Shown here: positions 23,440 through 31,958 of the stretch, piece by piece | Layout of the letters: each line of letters opens with the position of its first letter | Position numbering within the stretch: the first letter of the stretch is position 1 | Source: an uncultured Elusimicrobiales bacterium | GTDB lineage: Bacteria > Elusimicrobiota > Elusimicrobia > Elusimicrobiales > Elusimicrobiaceae | DNA: 58,767 nt | NCBI GenBank assembly: GCA_944326765.1 | Contig: CALVFE010000004.1 | Location: forward strand, 1 to 58,767 | Direction of reading: 5' to 3' | Notes under the pieces: generated by a model | The model's database searches: none | Seen by the model: the letters and a program-made list of their open reading frames with translations, nothing else | Told to the model about the DNA's origin: nothing | Program-made: the position numbers and the translations under genes

Positions 23440-23722
23440 TTTCAAAACGCTTTTTTATGCAAAAAAAACGAAACTTGTCAACAGTTTTTTTAAAAATCTA
23501 AAAAAAATGACAAAAATGCCAATCTTTTCTATTTCCGTCGGGAAAAAGAAGAAAAAATAATTTATCCCCCTATACAATGGAAAAGTTATCCACAGAAAAA
23601 TGGGGTTATCCACAAGCTTGGCAAACAGGGTATCAAAAATTGGCTCAAAAAAAGACTTTTTGTAGAAAGATGTAGAGTATAAGGGAAATTATCCACAGGT
23701 TATCCACAGTGTGTGGATAACA
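23440..23722. other. Candidate chromosomal replication origin (oriC)
   Basis: Five perfect DnaA boxes (TTATCCACA) lie within 135 bp: 23586-23594, 23606-23614, 23689-23697 and 23700-23708 on the plus strand, and 23712-23720 inverted. A degenerate box (TTATCCCCC) is at 23562-23570. Left of them, 23434-23520 is an A-rich tract with repeated AAAAAA runs suited to be the unwinding element. Boxes 1 and 2 are 20 bp apart and boxes 3 and 4 are 11 bp apart, close to whole helical turns. No dnaA, dnaN or other replication gene adjoins it, so it could instead be a DnaA-titrating site. GC-skew inversion would decide. Confidence 0.7.
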
Positions 23723-23738
23723 GTAAATAAAGAAAAGT

Positions 23739-23769
23739 TTGTACGTTTTCAGCACGCTTTTGCTATAAT
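23739..23769 (+). promoter_or_regulatory. Promoter of the Pal-like lipoprotein gene
   Basis: TTGTAC (23739-23744) and an extended -10 TGC-TATAAT (hexamer 23764-23769) are separated by 19 nt. The last DnaA box ends 18 nt upstream of the -35 box, so DnaA might affect this promoter. Confidence 0.55.
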
Positions 23770-23787
23770 TTTGACAGGAGGATATTT

Positions 23788-24318
23788 ATGAAATTACAAA
23801 CCGTTTTATTGTTTGTTTGTTCGGCCGCCTTGTTTGCTTGTTCTTCCGCCCAGAAACAGGAGGAAGATATTCCGCGTCCACCCAAAAGAGATCCCATTAT
23901 TGAAGAACAGGCAAAAAAGAATGAAAAACTGTATAATCAGAGCGAAGCCCGCATGGCTAAAACGCTTAAACTGCCGGCCATTACTTACGAGTTTGATTCT
24001 ATCCGTCCGCCGGACTACGCTTATCCTTTTCTGGATAAAGTAGCCAATGTGATGATATCTCATCCGTCTTTGCATTTGATTGTGGAAGGCCATACGGACG
24101 TGTTAGGATCGAAAGAATATAATTACTGGTTGGGTGCTTCGCGTGCGGCCGCGATGAAAGCTTATTTGGTGAGCCGCGGGGTAAATGCCGAACGGATCCG
24201 CATTCATTCCCACGGAAAAGACCGCCCGCTGACGTTGGATAATTCCAGCGACGGACGCCGTACCAACCGACGGGTAGAATTTTTATTTACGACACGTACA
24301 TGGAATGCAATTTATTAA
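23788..24318 (+). CDS. OmpA/Pal-like peptidoglycan-associated lipoprotein
   Basis: A 176-residue outer-membrane lipoprotein: lipobox LFAC (Cys18), a charged, Pro-rich spacer of about 40 residues, and an OmpA-C domain (about 65-172). The domain contains YEFDS, the wall-binding block EGHTDVLGSKEYNYWLGASRA and the final RRTNRRVEFLF. The domain order resembles Pal, but no tol genes are near. ACAGGAGG precedes the ATG by 8 nt and a bidirectional terminator follows. Confidence 0.88.
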   Translation: MKLQTVLLFVCSAALFACSSAQKQEEDIPRPPKRDPIIEEQAKKNEKLYNQSEARMAKTLKLPAITYEFDSIRPPDYAYPFLDKVANVMISHPSLHLIVEGHTDVLGSKEYNYWLGASRAAAMKAYLVSRGVNAERIRIHSHGKDRPLTLDNSSDGRRTNRRVEFLFTTRTWNAIY

Positions 24319-24335
24319 GTCGGTTGATGGATTCG

Positions 24336-24371
24336 AAAAAAGCCCCGGGTAAGATTCCCGGGGCTTTTTTG
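24336..24371. terminator. Bidirectional terminator
   Basis: AAAAAAGCCCCGGG/CCCGGGGCTTTTTT stem with a 7-nt loop between convergent genes. Confidence 0.9.
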
Positions 24372-24407
24372 CGAGCGGTTCAAACAGGTTTGGAGCTGCT
24401 GATTCAA

Positions 24408-25298
24408 TTAGTTTTGCATGATTTGCAATGCTTTGCGGTCGTCTGGAATAACGGAAGCGTCTTCCAAGCTGATGCGCCAGCGTCCGCAGGAGAAAGTGGA
24501 GGAGTTTAATTTTTTTGCGTTTACTCCCGTTCGCGCTTTGGCATGACAGGAGATGGTGTAATCCCCCTGCGTATTTAACGGGCTGACGTTTAAAATACGG
24601 TCGCTGAGCATAAATACGGCGCCTTGTTTTTTATAAGTCTTATTCATTTCATAGAAATAGGCGTCTATTTTGGATCCGGCTTTCCGCAGCAGCAGATTTT
24701 TGACCATTGTTTCTGCGGCTTGATTTTCTTTGGTTTGTTTTTGATTTTGTTTTTCGGCTTCTTCTTGCTGTTGCCGTTGTTCAATAAGATAGGCGTTTCG
24801 CTGGGTCTGCAGGCGTTGGGAAGCGGCTTCGATTTGGGCCAACCGGGTCGGGTTTTCGTGTTCTTTATAGGAAAGTTTTACCAGCCCGTTGTTGCTGATG
24901 GCTCCTTTGGGAGAAACCGTAACTTTGGTAGTATTGACCAGATTGGAGTGCGTTACTTTGAGGGTAATTTGGCCGGGAGAGTATTTATTGGCACGGCCGT
25001 AATAGGCTAAATTTTTCTCAAAATTTTTATTGAAATCCAAGGTTACTTCAGCTTTGTCGCTTCTCCAACAGCAGGCGGAAATACACGCCTCCTGCAAGTC
25101 GATTTGTTCGATAGCCTCAGGCGGCCAAAAGTGAATATTAAATTGGTAACAGGAATCGTATTGTTTTCCATCAAAATCTAGTTTTTTCCCGGAAACTTCC
25201 AACCAAGGTTTCGTGGTGGCTACCCCGGAATTGTTTAGCGGGGTATAACAACCCCCTAGAAGGAAAACAAAAATTGCACCTGAGAGTATTTTTTTCAT
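24408..25298 (-). CDS. Lipoprotein of unknown function with a Gln/Glu-rich coiled coil
   Basis: A 296-residue predicted lipoprotein (lipobox LGGC, Cys17). The N-terminal domain (about 30-150) has a CISACCW cysteine cluster and beta-rich character. The middle (about 165-200) is a Gln/Glu/Lys-rich coiled coil (RQQQEEAEKQNQKQTK). The C-terminal part (about 200-296) has two cysteines in TISCHAKA and TFSCGRWRI. No family was recognised. There is no Shine-Dalgarno sequence; TATAAT ends 7 nt before the ATG, so the mRNA is probably leaderless. The same AT box overlaps a TATAAT in the other direction for the mscS-like gene. Confidence 0.6.
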   Translation of the reverse strand: MKKILSGAIFVFLLGGCYTPLNNSGVATTKPWLEVSGKKLDFDGKQYDSCYQFNIHFWPPEAIEQIDLQEACISACCWRSDKAEVTLDFNKNFEKNLAYYGRANKYSPGQITLKVTHSNLVNTTKVTVSPKGAISNNGLVKLSYKEHENPTRLAQIEAASQRLQTQRNAYLIEQRQQQEEAEKQNQKQTKENQAAETMVKNLLLRKAGSKIDAYFYEMNKTYKKQGAVFMLSDRILNVSPLNTQGDYTISCHAKARTGVNAKKLNSSTFSCGRWRISLEDASVIPDDRKALQIMQN

Positions 25299-25313
25299 AC
25301 ACTTAATTATAAT
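25299..25313. promoter_or_regulatory. Overlapping divergent -10 boxes
   Basis: TATAAT reads on the minus strand (25311-25306), 7 nt before the lipoprotein ATG, and on the plus strand (25308-25313), upstream of the mechanosensitive channel gene. The two overlap by four base pairs, so the promoters must exclude each other. Confidence 0.5.
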
Positions 25314-25339
25314 AACTTTTCCAAAGAAAGGGGAATGAT

Positions 25340-26623
25340 ATGAATTTTATTTTGTCCTATATAGAAAAAATACCTTATATCCCGGACCAATATAATGTGC
25401 TGATTGCACAAATTATATCAGCCGTTGTATTTGTGGTGGGGCTATATTTTTTAGCACGTTTTGCTTCTTGGTTTTGCAATAAATATTTAGGCCGTTTTGT
25501 AGCGCGTTTTCATTCCGGAAAATGGTTGAACGCCATGGTTGAGCATCGCTTTTTTACGGCGGTGGGCGTAATGGTGGCGGCGCTGGCGGCAATGAATCTG
25601 TATCCTGTCTTTATTACCGCGGAAGTGTCTTGGCTGACTTCCTTGATGGGCAAGTTGACGGGCTTTTTTATTGTGTTGAGTTTCGCCTGGCTGATTAACT
25701 CCTTCTTGGACATTTTAGGCCGATTATACGGGCGTAACCCCAATATTCCCCTGAAAGGATTAGTGCAAGCATTAAAGATTATTTTATTTTTGGTTACCGG
25801 ATTGTTTGTGTTGTCTTTGCTTTTAGGCCGCCGTCCAACGTATATTATTACGGGGTTGTCTGCATTGGCGGCAGTGTTTTCTTTGATTTTTAAAGACCCG
25901 ATTTTGGGATTTGCTGCCAGTATCCAGTTGACGACTAATAAACTGATTAAAATCGGCGACTGGATCACGGTCGATTCGGCCGGCGCCGACGGCAATATCA
26001 TCGATATTTCACTTACCAGCGTTCGTGTGCAGAATTTCGATATGACCATCGTCAGCGTTCCTACATATGATATGATTTCCAAACCTTTTAAAAATTGGAG
26101 CGGTATGTATGAGGCCAAGGCGCGTCGTATCCAACGCAGTATTTTAATTGACGTGGATACGGTTAAGTTTTTGGACAGGCCGATGTTGGAACGTTTGAAG
26201 AAAATTCAATTATTAAAAGGCTATTTGGAACAAAAAGAAACAGAAATTAAAGCCTTTAATGCCGAGCGCAACGTCAAGGAGAGTTTTCTCAATGGCCGCC
26301 ATCTGACCAATATCGGCACTTTCCGCCATTATGCGCAACTGTATTTGGCATCGCGCCCTTATGTCGTTTCCAATGATCCGGGGTTTACCTTGATGGTGCG
26401 CCAGCTTAAGCAAGAGGCGCAGGGGCTTCCGTTGGAAATATATTGTTTTTTAAATACCACCGTGTGGACGGATTATGAATCTTTGCAGAGTGATATTTTT
26501 GATCATTTATTCTCGGTACTGCCGGAGTTCGGGCTGTATGCGTATCAGCAACCCAGCGGGCGCAACATTGCACAGGGAATCAGCCAGATTTATCAGCCTT
26601 CGCAAGTAGATTCCATAGGCTGA
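25340..26623 (+). CDS. MscS-family mechanosensitive channel (YbdG-like)
   Basis: A 427-residue inner-membrane channel. Hydrophobic segments lie at about 20-42, 70-92, 100-122, 140-160 and 168-188. The MscS core follows: the pore-lining segment ALAAVFSLIFKDPILGFAASIQL, then the beta domain motif IKIGDWITV and NIIDISLTSVRVQNFDMTIVSVPTYDMIS. The C-terminal Asp/Lys-rich insertion of about 80 residues before the final domain resembles YbdG/MscM-type proteins. It would release solutes on hypo-osmotic shock. AAAGGGG precedes the ATG. Confidence 0.9.
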   Translation: MNFILSYIEKIPYIPDQYNVLIAQIISAVVFVVGLYFLARFASWFCNKYLGRFVARFHSGKWLNAMVEHRFFTAVGVMVAALAAMNLYPVFITAEVSWLTSLMGKLTGFFIVLSFAWLINSFLDILGRLYGRNPNIPLKGLVQALKIILFLVTGLFVLSLLLGRRPTYIITGLSALAAVFSLIFKDPILGFAASIQLTTNKLIKIGDWITVDSAGADGNIIDISLTSVRVQNFDMTIVSVPTYDMISKPFKNWSGMYEAKARRIQRSILIDVDTVKFLDRPMLERLKKIQLLKGYLEQKETEIKAFNAERNVKESFLNGRHLTNIGTFRHYAQLYLASRPYVVSNDPGFTLMVRQLKQEAQGLPLEIYCFLNTTVWTDYESLQSDIFDHLFSVLPEFGLYAYQQPSGRNIAQGISQIYQPSQVDSIG

Positions 26624-26694
26624 TGGAAAAATATCACTTTAAATTTTGTTTTTAGCTCCCAATGCAAGTGATTAAAAGATAATTTGTACGCGAT

Positions 26695-26725
26695 AAAAAA
26701 CGCCCTGTTACCAGGGCGTTTTTTT
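26695..26725. terminator. Bidirectional terminator
   Basis: CGCCCTG/CAGGGCG stem with a 4-nt loop, A run before and T run after, between convergent genes. Confidence 0.9.
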
Positions 26726-26739
26726 GAGTATGAGACTTA

Positions 26740-28314
26740 TTAATGAGCGGAAACACTTTCCGGTTTGTGCTGGGGGGCAACCGGCAGCGAATGGTGTTCC
26801 TCCAGCATTTCTTTGGCATTTTGAAATACACGATCAGGCAGAATATCTTTCATGCATTTAAAATGTCCCAGCGGACATTTCCTTCCGCCGTGCAGGGCAC
26901 AGGGGCGGCAGGGAAGGTCTTTCACTTCAACTACGCGATGTCCCTCCCCATAAGGGAAAAAACCCAATTCCCGCGTAGTGGGCCCAAAAATGGCCAATGT
27001 AGGTACATCAAATGCCGTAGCGATATGCATGGGGCCGGAATCGTTTGTAATAAACAATTTAAAGTGTTTCATTAGCGCCATCAAATCGGCCAGGCTGGTT
27101 TTCCCGCATAAATTAGCGGCGTGTCCTTGGGACAATTGGCATATTTTTTCGCCCAGATCAGCGTCTTTCGCGCCGCCGCCTACCAAGACGGCGGTTACCC
27201 CTAATTCGGTTTGCAGGCGGCTGATCAGCCGAACGAAATAATCCATCGGCCAGCATTTTGTCGGCCAAGCGCTTCCGGCGTGAATGCCCACCAGCGTTTT
27301 GCCTTCCAAGTTAAAATCTTTCATTAACCGCGCTACATTTTCTTCGGCAGAAGGCGCATAACGCATATTTAGTTTTTCGGCGGTGAATTTCTCTTTCACG
27401 ATTCCCTGTAAAAGCGAAAGGTTGCGTTCGGCGTCGTGAATCATCCAGGAGAAGGGAACCGTTTTGGTATATAAAAACCAACCTTCGCTGGAGGTAAAGC
27501 CGATGCGTACGGGAACGCGCGAAAGCCAGGCAATCAACGCACTTCTGAAACTTCGGTGCGGCACCAGCAGAATATCGATGCCGGAAGCTTTGATGGCTTT
27601 AGCCGTTTTCCATACGCCGAAAATTTTATTCCAGCCCTTTTTGTCGTTTAGAATGATTTCAGAAATTTCTTTCATCGGGCGGAAAATATCTTCCGTTTGC
27701 GGACGGGTGATGACTACGATTTTGGCGTCGGGAAAAAGTTTAGCCGTCTTTTGAATAAGCGGGGTCGTCAGTACGCTGTCTCCGATGAAGGAGGTCTGGA
27801 AAATGCCAATTTTATTGACTTTTTTCCCATTCATATTGGCGTGTTGGTACGCCCAGTCGCCCAGTTTGGGTTCTTTATATTTTATGTCGATATCCCAACC
27901 TTTCAGCGCGGCCAGGTATTTGTCCAGCGTGTGTTTTTCCAAAACGGGAGAATTTTTGTGGAATTTGACGAACATGCGGCGCGCAACCGAATTTTTATCA
28001 TAACGGATACGATTTGGAATCCGGCTGAAAAAGCCCATTAGCATGCTTTTAAGCGTGGAATGTAAATCCAGATAATGGGTGTAATGACCGGCGCGAATCT
28101 GACGGATATTGGCCCAAAGTCCTTTTTTGGCCACCATAATTTCGTCTATATCCGGGTGTCCGGCCAGCACTTGGGCAAACTGGGGTTTTACCATCAGCGT
28201 GATATGCGCTTGCGGCCATTTGGCCTTGATGTTTTTATACACCGGCGAAGAAAGCACAATATCGCCCAGCGAAGAAAGGCGTACGACCAAAATTTTAGGT
28301 TGATTTTCGTTCAT
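26740..28314 (-). CDS. Glycosyltransferase family 9 protein with duplicated N-terminal half
   Basis: A 524-residue protein, about 170 longer than a normal ADP-heptose:LPS heptosyltransferase. Residues 1-165 form one GT9 N-terminal (acceptor-side) half: ILVVRLSSLGDIVLSSPVYKNIKAKWP. Residues about 168-505 form a complete GT9 enzyme with its own start (IGIFQTSFIGDSVLTTPLIQK). It also has the donor-site motifs GIHAGSAWPTKCWP and ITNDSGPMHIATAFDVPTLAIFGPT, and a Cys-rich segment (CRPCALHGGRKCPLGHFKC) typical of WaaF-type members. Only one donor-binding half is present. It probably adds heptose to the LPS core; the extra half may hold a second acceptor or a dimer contact. Overlaps the end of waaA by 20 nt. 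Confidence 0.85.
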   Translation of the reverse strand: MNENQPKILVVRLSSLGDIVLSSPVYKNIKAKWPQAHITLMVKPQFAQVLAGHPDIDEIMVAKKGLWANIRQIRAGHYTHYLDLHSTLKSMLMGFFSRIPNRIRYDKNSVARRMFVKFHKNSPVLEKHTLDKYLAALKGWDIDIKYKEPKLGDWAYQHANMNGKKVNKIGIFQTSFIGDSVLTTPLIQKTAKLFPDAKIVVITRPQTEDIFRPMKEISEIILNDKKGWNKIFGVWKTAKAIKASGIDILLVPHRSFRSALIAWLSRVPVRIGFTSSEGWFLYTKTVPFSWMIHDAERNLSLLQGIVKEKFTAEKLNMRYAPSAEENVARLMKDFNLEGKTLVGIHAGSAWPTKCWPMDYFVRLISRLQTELGVTAVLVGGGAKDADLGEKICQLSQGHAANLCGKTSLADLMALMKHFKLFITNDSGPMHIATAFDVPTLAIFGPTTRELGFFPYGEGHRVVEVKDLPCRPCALHGGRKCPLGHFKCMKDILPDRVFQNAKEMLEEHHSLPVAPQHKPESVSAH

Positions 28315-29575
28315 AGTCTTTTACCACTTCCATTATTTTGTCGGTTGCTCCTTTAAAACTGAAAGCCGCTTTGCGTGCTTTTTCAGACATGTTTTCTAAT
28401 TGGGCTGAATCGGACAGCAGCCGCAGCACGGTTTCTTTAAAATTGGATTCGTTTACCAATACGCCTCCGCCGTTTTCTAACAAGGCCTGCGCCGTAAGTG
28501 GGGCGTTGTAAAAATATTTTCCGAATAGAACGGTTTTGGATAAGATGGCAGGCTCTAATAAATTGTGTGCTCCCCGGCGTTCTACCGATCCGCCTACAAA
28601 CGTAAGCGCTGCACAGGCATACAGCGATTGCAATAAACCCATTACGTCGGCACAGAGAATATCTGTCTCTTTGTCAAAACTCTTTTGGCTTATAAAGGCA
28701 TAATGCAGCCCGCTTTGGCGCAGCGCCGTTTCGATTTCGGGTTTACGTTCCAGATGGCGCGGCGCAAAAATGATTTTAATGCCTTTTTTGGCAAATTCCG
28801 GCGCCGCGCGCAGAAGCATGGTTTCTTCCAGCGGATGGGTGCTGCCGCAGACTAATATCGGTTTCCCGTTCCAGCCTAAAGCCGTCAGCAGTCGGTTGAC
28901 TTCGGCGGTTTTGGCGGGGCGGTCATTTAACGTGTCGTATTTTACATTCCCGCAGACGAAAATATTTTCTTTTTTCACGCCAAGCGACTCATATCGTGCC
29001 GCAGCTTCTTTGGTTTGCAACGCGGCAAAAGACAAAGTTCCCAGCACATATTTGAACAGCGGCCGGACAAAAGCATAGGCTTTGGCCGATTTTGCAGAGA
29101 TCCGTCCGTTAATCAACGCGGCCGGAACGCCTGCATCGTGAGCCGCTTGCAGCATATTCGGCCAGATTTCTCGTTCTACGATAAATAAACGATAGGGTTT
29201 GGCTATTTGAATAAAACGTTTACAGGAAGGATAAAAATCAAGCGGCGCGAGCAATGCTTTGGAAATTTCCGGATTTTTGAGCGCGGTTTCTTTGCCGGCT
29301 TCGGTGGTGGTTGTAACCAATATATCCCGTTTATAAAAAGCTTTCAGACGGGAAATCATTTCTTTCATAGACATCACTTCCCCCACGCTGGCGCAGTGCA
29401 GCCATATTAATTGGGGGGGAATTTCGCCTTCCTGTTCCAGCCCGAACCGTTCTTTGAGTTCTTGGCGCAGGTGTTTGAGCAGGCCTCTGCGGGGAGAAAT
29501 TAAAAAACCGAACAACACTCCCAAGGCCGCTAACGGGAAAATCAGATTAGTTAGAAACAGCAAGAAATGTCCCAT
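28295..29575 (-). CDS. waaA: 3-deoxy-D-manno-octulosonic acid (Kdo) transferase
   Basis: A 426-residue GT30 enzyme that adds Kdo to lipid A. One N-terminal membrane anchor is at about residues 5-27. Signatures: LIWLHCASVGEV near 57, VEREIWPNML near 133 (catalytic Glu region), VCGSTHPLEE near 243, IFAPRHLER near 271, and FVGGSVERRGAHNLLEPA near 330. The gene proves an LPS-bearing outer membrane. It overlaps the downstream GT9 gene. No Shine-Dalgarno sequence precedes the ATG; TATAAT ends nine bases upstream. Confidence 0.95.
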   Translation of the reverse strand: MGHFLLFLTNLIFPLAALGVLFGFLISPRRGLLKHLRQELKERFGLEQEGEIPPQLIWLHCASVGEVMSMKEMISRLKAFYKRDILVTTTTEAGKETALKNPEISKALLAPLDFYPSCKRFIQIAKPYRLFIVEREIWPNMLQAAHDAGVPAALINGRISAKSAKAYAFVRPLFKYVLGTLSFAALQTKEAAARYESLGVKKENIFVCGNVKYDTLNDRPAKTAEVNRLLTALGWNGKPILVCGSTHPLEETMLLRAAPEFAKKGIKIIFAPRHLERKPEIETALRQSGLHYAFISQKSFDKETDILCADVMGLLQSLYACAALTFVGGSVERRGAHNLLEPAILSKTVLFGKYFYNAPLTAQALLENGGGVLVNESNFKETVLRLLSDSAQLENMSEKARKAAFSFKGATDKIMEVVKDYERKST

Positions 29576-29590
29576 ATATGCTTTATTATA
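29576..29590 (-). promoter_or_regulatory. -10 box of waaA, very short leader
   Basis: On the minus strand TATAAT (29590-29585) lies nine bases before the ATG, predicting a leader of about 3 nt. The 29591-29734 stretch holds no supportable gene. Confidence 0.45.
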
Positions 29591-29734
29591 TGATATTTAA
29601 ACGCGCTCGTCAGCTTGAAAAACGATAGGGAGGACAAGAGCTGGAAAAACAAAAACCGAAAAAAGTATCTGGCTGTAAAATTTGCTGGGAAATGGAAAAA
29701 ATTCCGAAGACGGTTGTCGTATTTTTAATCGGAA

Positions 29735-29766
29735 AGAACCCCCCGGTTTCTAGAGAAACCGGGGGG
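29735..29766 (-). terminator. Terminator of the alanine/glycine symporter gene
   Basis: CCCCCCGGTTTC/GAAACCGGGGGG is a perfect 12-bp stem with loop TAGA; TTCTTTCC follows on the minus strand. Confidence 0.85.
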
Positions 29767-29771
29767 TAAGA

Positions 29772-31271
29772 TTAATTAGCGTCTGTTTTGGGTTGCTTTC
29801 CTACGATATTTTTGATGTTTCTGCGGGTGGTTTTTACAATTACCTTTCGGAAACACCAGAGCGCCCAGATATTGGGAACAGTCATCATCGTCATGGTAAG
29901 AATCGCCAATGCCCACATAAAGCGGGTGGAATTGTTAGCTTCCGCGGTACGCGTTAATGAATCCGCAATCGTAAAATCCCACGAAAAGCTGGTTCCGATC
30001 CAGCCGCCGATAAATACCAGCAGGATAAAGATAATGCGAGAGGGTTTGATTAAGAAATTCGCCCCTTTGCATAAAAACTGCAATGCTTTTTCCATATAGT
30101 AGCCCCAGCCGATAATCGTAGTGAACGAAAAGATTACCAGCGAAAAAATCAAAATGGGGGTACCGATGTACGGAACCGTTTTAAAGGCGCTGTTGCACAG
30201 GTTGGCTGCATACACATTGGGGTTTTGCCAGTCGCCGGCCAATACGATTACCATACCCGTCAGCGTGCAGATAAAGATTGCCCAAAATACGGAAGTGGCC
30301 GAAATGATAGCCATTTGCGTAGCGCTTCTGGTTTTGGCGGCGGCCGCCGCAATAGAAGCGCTGCCCAGGCCGGCTTCGGTAGCGAGTACGGCGCGCGTTA
30401 CGCCCGCACTGACGGCCGGAATCATCGACTGAATAATCGCCATAATTCCCACCCCGATGGCTCCGCCCGCGGCTGCTTTGCCCGTAAAAGCACTTCTTAC
30501 CACTACTTCTATGGCTTGCGGAATTTTACCGAAGTTCATGATTAATACGATAAGCGCAATGAACAAATATAATCCGCCCATGATCGGCACTAGCCATTCG
30601 GAGTAGGCCGCAATGCGTTTGACGCCGCCGATTACTACTACGGCAGTAGCCGCTGCTACAAATAATCCTACATACCAAGGATTGAGGTTGTACCCTTCGC
30701 GCAAAGCGTCTGCAATAGAGTTCGACTGCAGGGCACTTCCGGCGGTAAGTCCCATCAGCAAGGTGCCTACGGCAAAAATGATAGCCAGCCATTTGAATTT
30801 TAGAATGTTAGAAAGATAGTACATCGGCCCGCCCACATATTCGCCGTCGGGCAATTTTACACGGTATTTAAAGGCTACCATACATTCGCAGTATTTAATA
30901 GCGAAGTTGAAAAACCCGGCTACAATCATCCAGAATAGTGCGCCGGGACCGCCTTCTGCTACGGCCGTGGTAACGCCAATAATGCTTCCGGTTCCCACAG
31001 TGGCGCCAATCATAACGGCCAATGAACCGAAACTGCTTACCATACCTTCTGATTCCACTTTCATAACGGAAAGTTTCATGGCAGGCCAGGTATATTTTTG
31101 AATAAAGTGCAAACGTACCGTAAAATAGATGCCTAAAGAAAGCAGAAGAATAATCATAGGCGGGCCCCATATCAGCGTATTGAACCCGTTCATCAAATCA
31201 TACGCGCTGTGCACGGAAGGGTCGCTCAAAAAAGCCATGAGCGCCGATCCTAATTGTTGGATACTTTGCAT
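29772..31271 (-). CDS. Alanine/glycine:cation symporter (AGCS family)
   Basis: A 499-residue inner-membrane protein with about 10-11 hydrophobic helices. AGCS signatures: TVRLHFIQ near residue 50, SSFGSLAVMIGATVGTGSIIGVTTAVAEGGPGALFWM near 80-116, VGGPMYYL near 145, and ATEAGLGSASIAAAAA near 290 followed by a long helix set. It imports alanine or glycine with Na+ or H+, fitting an organism that uses amino acids. The ribosome site AGGAGG is 14 nt before the chosen ATG, an unusually long spacing; an ATG farther in (residue 12) is an alternative. Confidence 0.92.
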   Translation of the reverse strand: MQSIQQLGSALMAFLSDPSVHSAYDLMNGFNTLIWGPPMIILLLSLGIYFTVRLHFIQKYTWPAMKLSVMKVESEGMVSSFGSLAVMIGATVGTGSIIGVTTAVAEGGPGALFWMIVAGFFNFAIKYCECMVAFKYRVKLPDGEYVGGPMYYLSNILKFKWLAIIFAVGTLLMGLTAGSALQSNSIADALREGYNLNPWYVGLFVAAATAVVVIGGVKRIAAYSEWLVPIMGGLYLFIALIVLIMNFGKIPQAIEVVVRSAFTGKAAAGGAIGVGIMAIIQSMIPAVSAGVTRAVLATEAGLGSASIAAAAAKTRSATQMAIISATSVFWAIFICTLTGMVIVLAGDWQNPNVYAANLCNSAFKTVPYIGTPILIFSLVIFSFTTIIGWGYYMEKALQFLCKGANFLIKPSRIIFILLVFIGGWIGTSFSWDFTIADSLTRTAEANNSTRFMWALAILTMTMMTVPNIWALWCFRKVIVKTTRRNIKNIVGKQPKTDAN

Positions 31272-31377
31272 GAGTATTTTGGTTTCCTCCTAAACGGTAC
31301 AACCTTTTTATTCTACTAAAAATAAGCGGGTAAATAAAAATTTTCTTTTTCTTCATCGCATTATTTTTGGTAAAAAC

Positions 31378-31407
31378 TTCACAACCATGCACAATATGAT
31401 ATATAAT
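31378..31407 (+). promoter_or_regulatory. Promoter of the lipoprotein-nadA-nadC unit
   Basis: TTCACA (31378-31383), an 18-nt spacer and TATAAT (31402-31407), about 45 nt before the ATG. Confidence 0.55.
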
Positions 31408-31452
31408 GAAATAACGCGCGGGCGCAGCTCGCAATATATAAGGAGACGGGTT

Positions 31453-31953
31453 ATGAAAAAACTTTTGTTTGTAGCTTTTGCAGCCGTTTTGGGTGTGGCG
31501 GCTTGTTCTTCCGCCAATACTAATACAAAAACCGCCGATGGTCGTACTGTTTCGTCTAAGGAAACCAAAGATGCCAAATATCAAATTATCGATCAGGAAT
31601 TTGACAATCTTCTTGCCCCCGATGCGGATTACGATGCCATTCCCGATTATGAATTGCAGGCTTGTGGGGATTCCTACTTGCCGCCTGCTACGACGGTTTT
31701 GAAAGGCGCCACAAAACCCGCTGCCAAAAAACCGGTTAAAAAGGCGGCTAAGAAAGCCTCTTCTCAATCGGCTGCAAAAACGGAAGAAAATACTTCTTCT
31801 ACGAATGTAACAACCACTAAAAAGGTGATCAATAACACCAACATTTATTATCTGGACGGTTCCTCTCCAAACACTTCTTCTTCTAATGTTACTACCACGA
31901 CTTATACCAGCGAAGAAGCTTTGCCGCCGGCCGATATGCCAGATACGCTGTAA
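31453..31953 (+). CDS. Small Lys/Ser/Thr-rich lipoprotein, unknown function
   Basis: A 166-residue lipoprotein. The start at 31453 was chosen because AAGGAGA lies just upstream and the sequence then opens with a signal peptide ending in GVAAC (Cys17). The mature protein is low-complexity: an acidic Asp-rich segment (APDADYDAIPDYE), a Lys/Ala-rich block (KPVKKAAKKAS), and two Ser/Thr-rich blocks (STNVTTTKK and SSNVTTTTY, an imperfect repeat). It may contact anionic wall or LPS. It lies 5 nt before nadA and seems co-transcribed with it, but has no evident link to NAD synthesis. Confidence 0.7.
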   Translation: MKKLLFVAFAAVLGVAACSSANTNTKTADGRTVSSKETKDAKYQIIDQEFDNLLAPDADYDAIPDYELQACGDSYLPPATTVLKGATKPAAKKPVKKAAKKASSQSAAKTEENTSSTNVTTTKKVINNTNIYYLDGSSPNTSSSNVTTTTYTSEEALPPADMPDTL

Positions 31954-31958
31954 TTTTT

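Noticed and set aside
23434-23787. Plasmid or phage replication origin
   Set aside because: The boxes are canonical DnaA boxes, and the flanks are ordinary envelope genes without rep, integrase or phage genes.
29591-29734. Possible small gene after GGGAGGA at about 29629-29634
   Set aside because: The only start would be CTG, and the frame runs into the terminator hairpin of the symporter gene.
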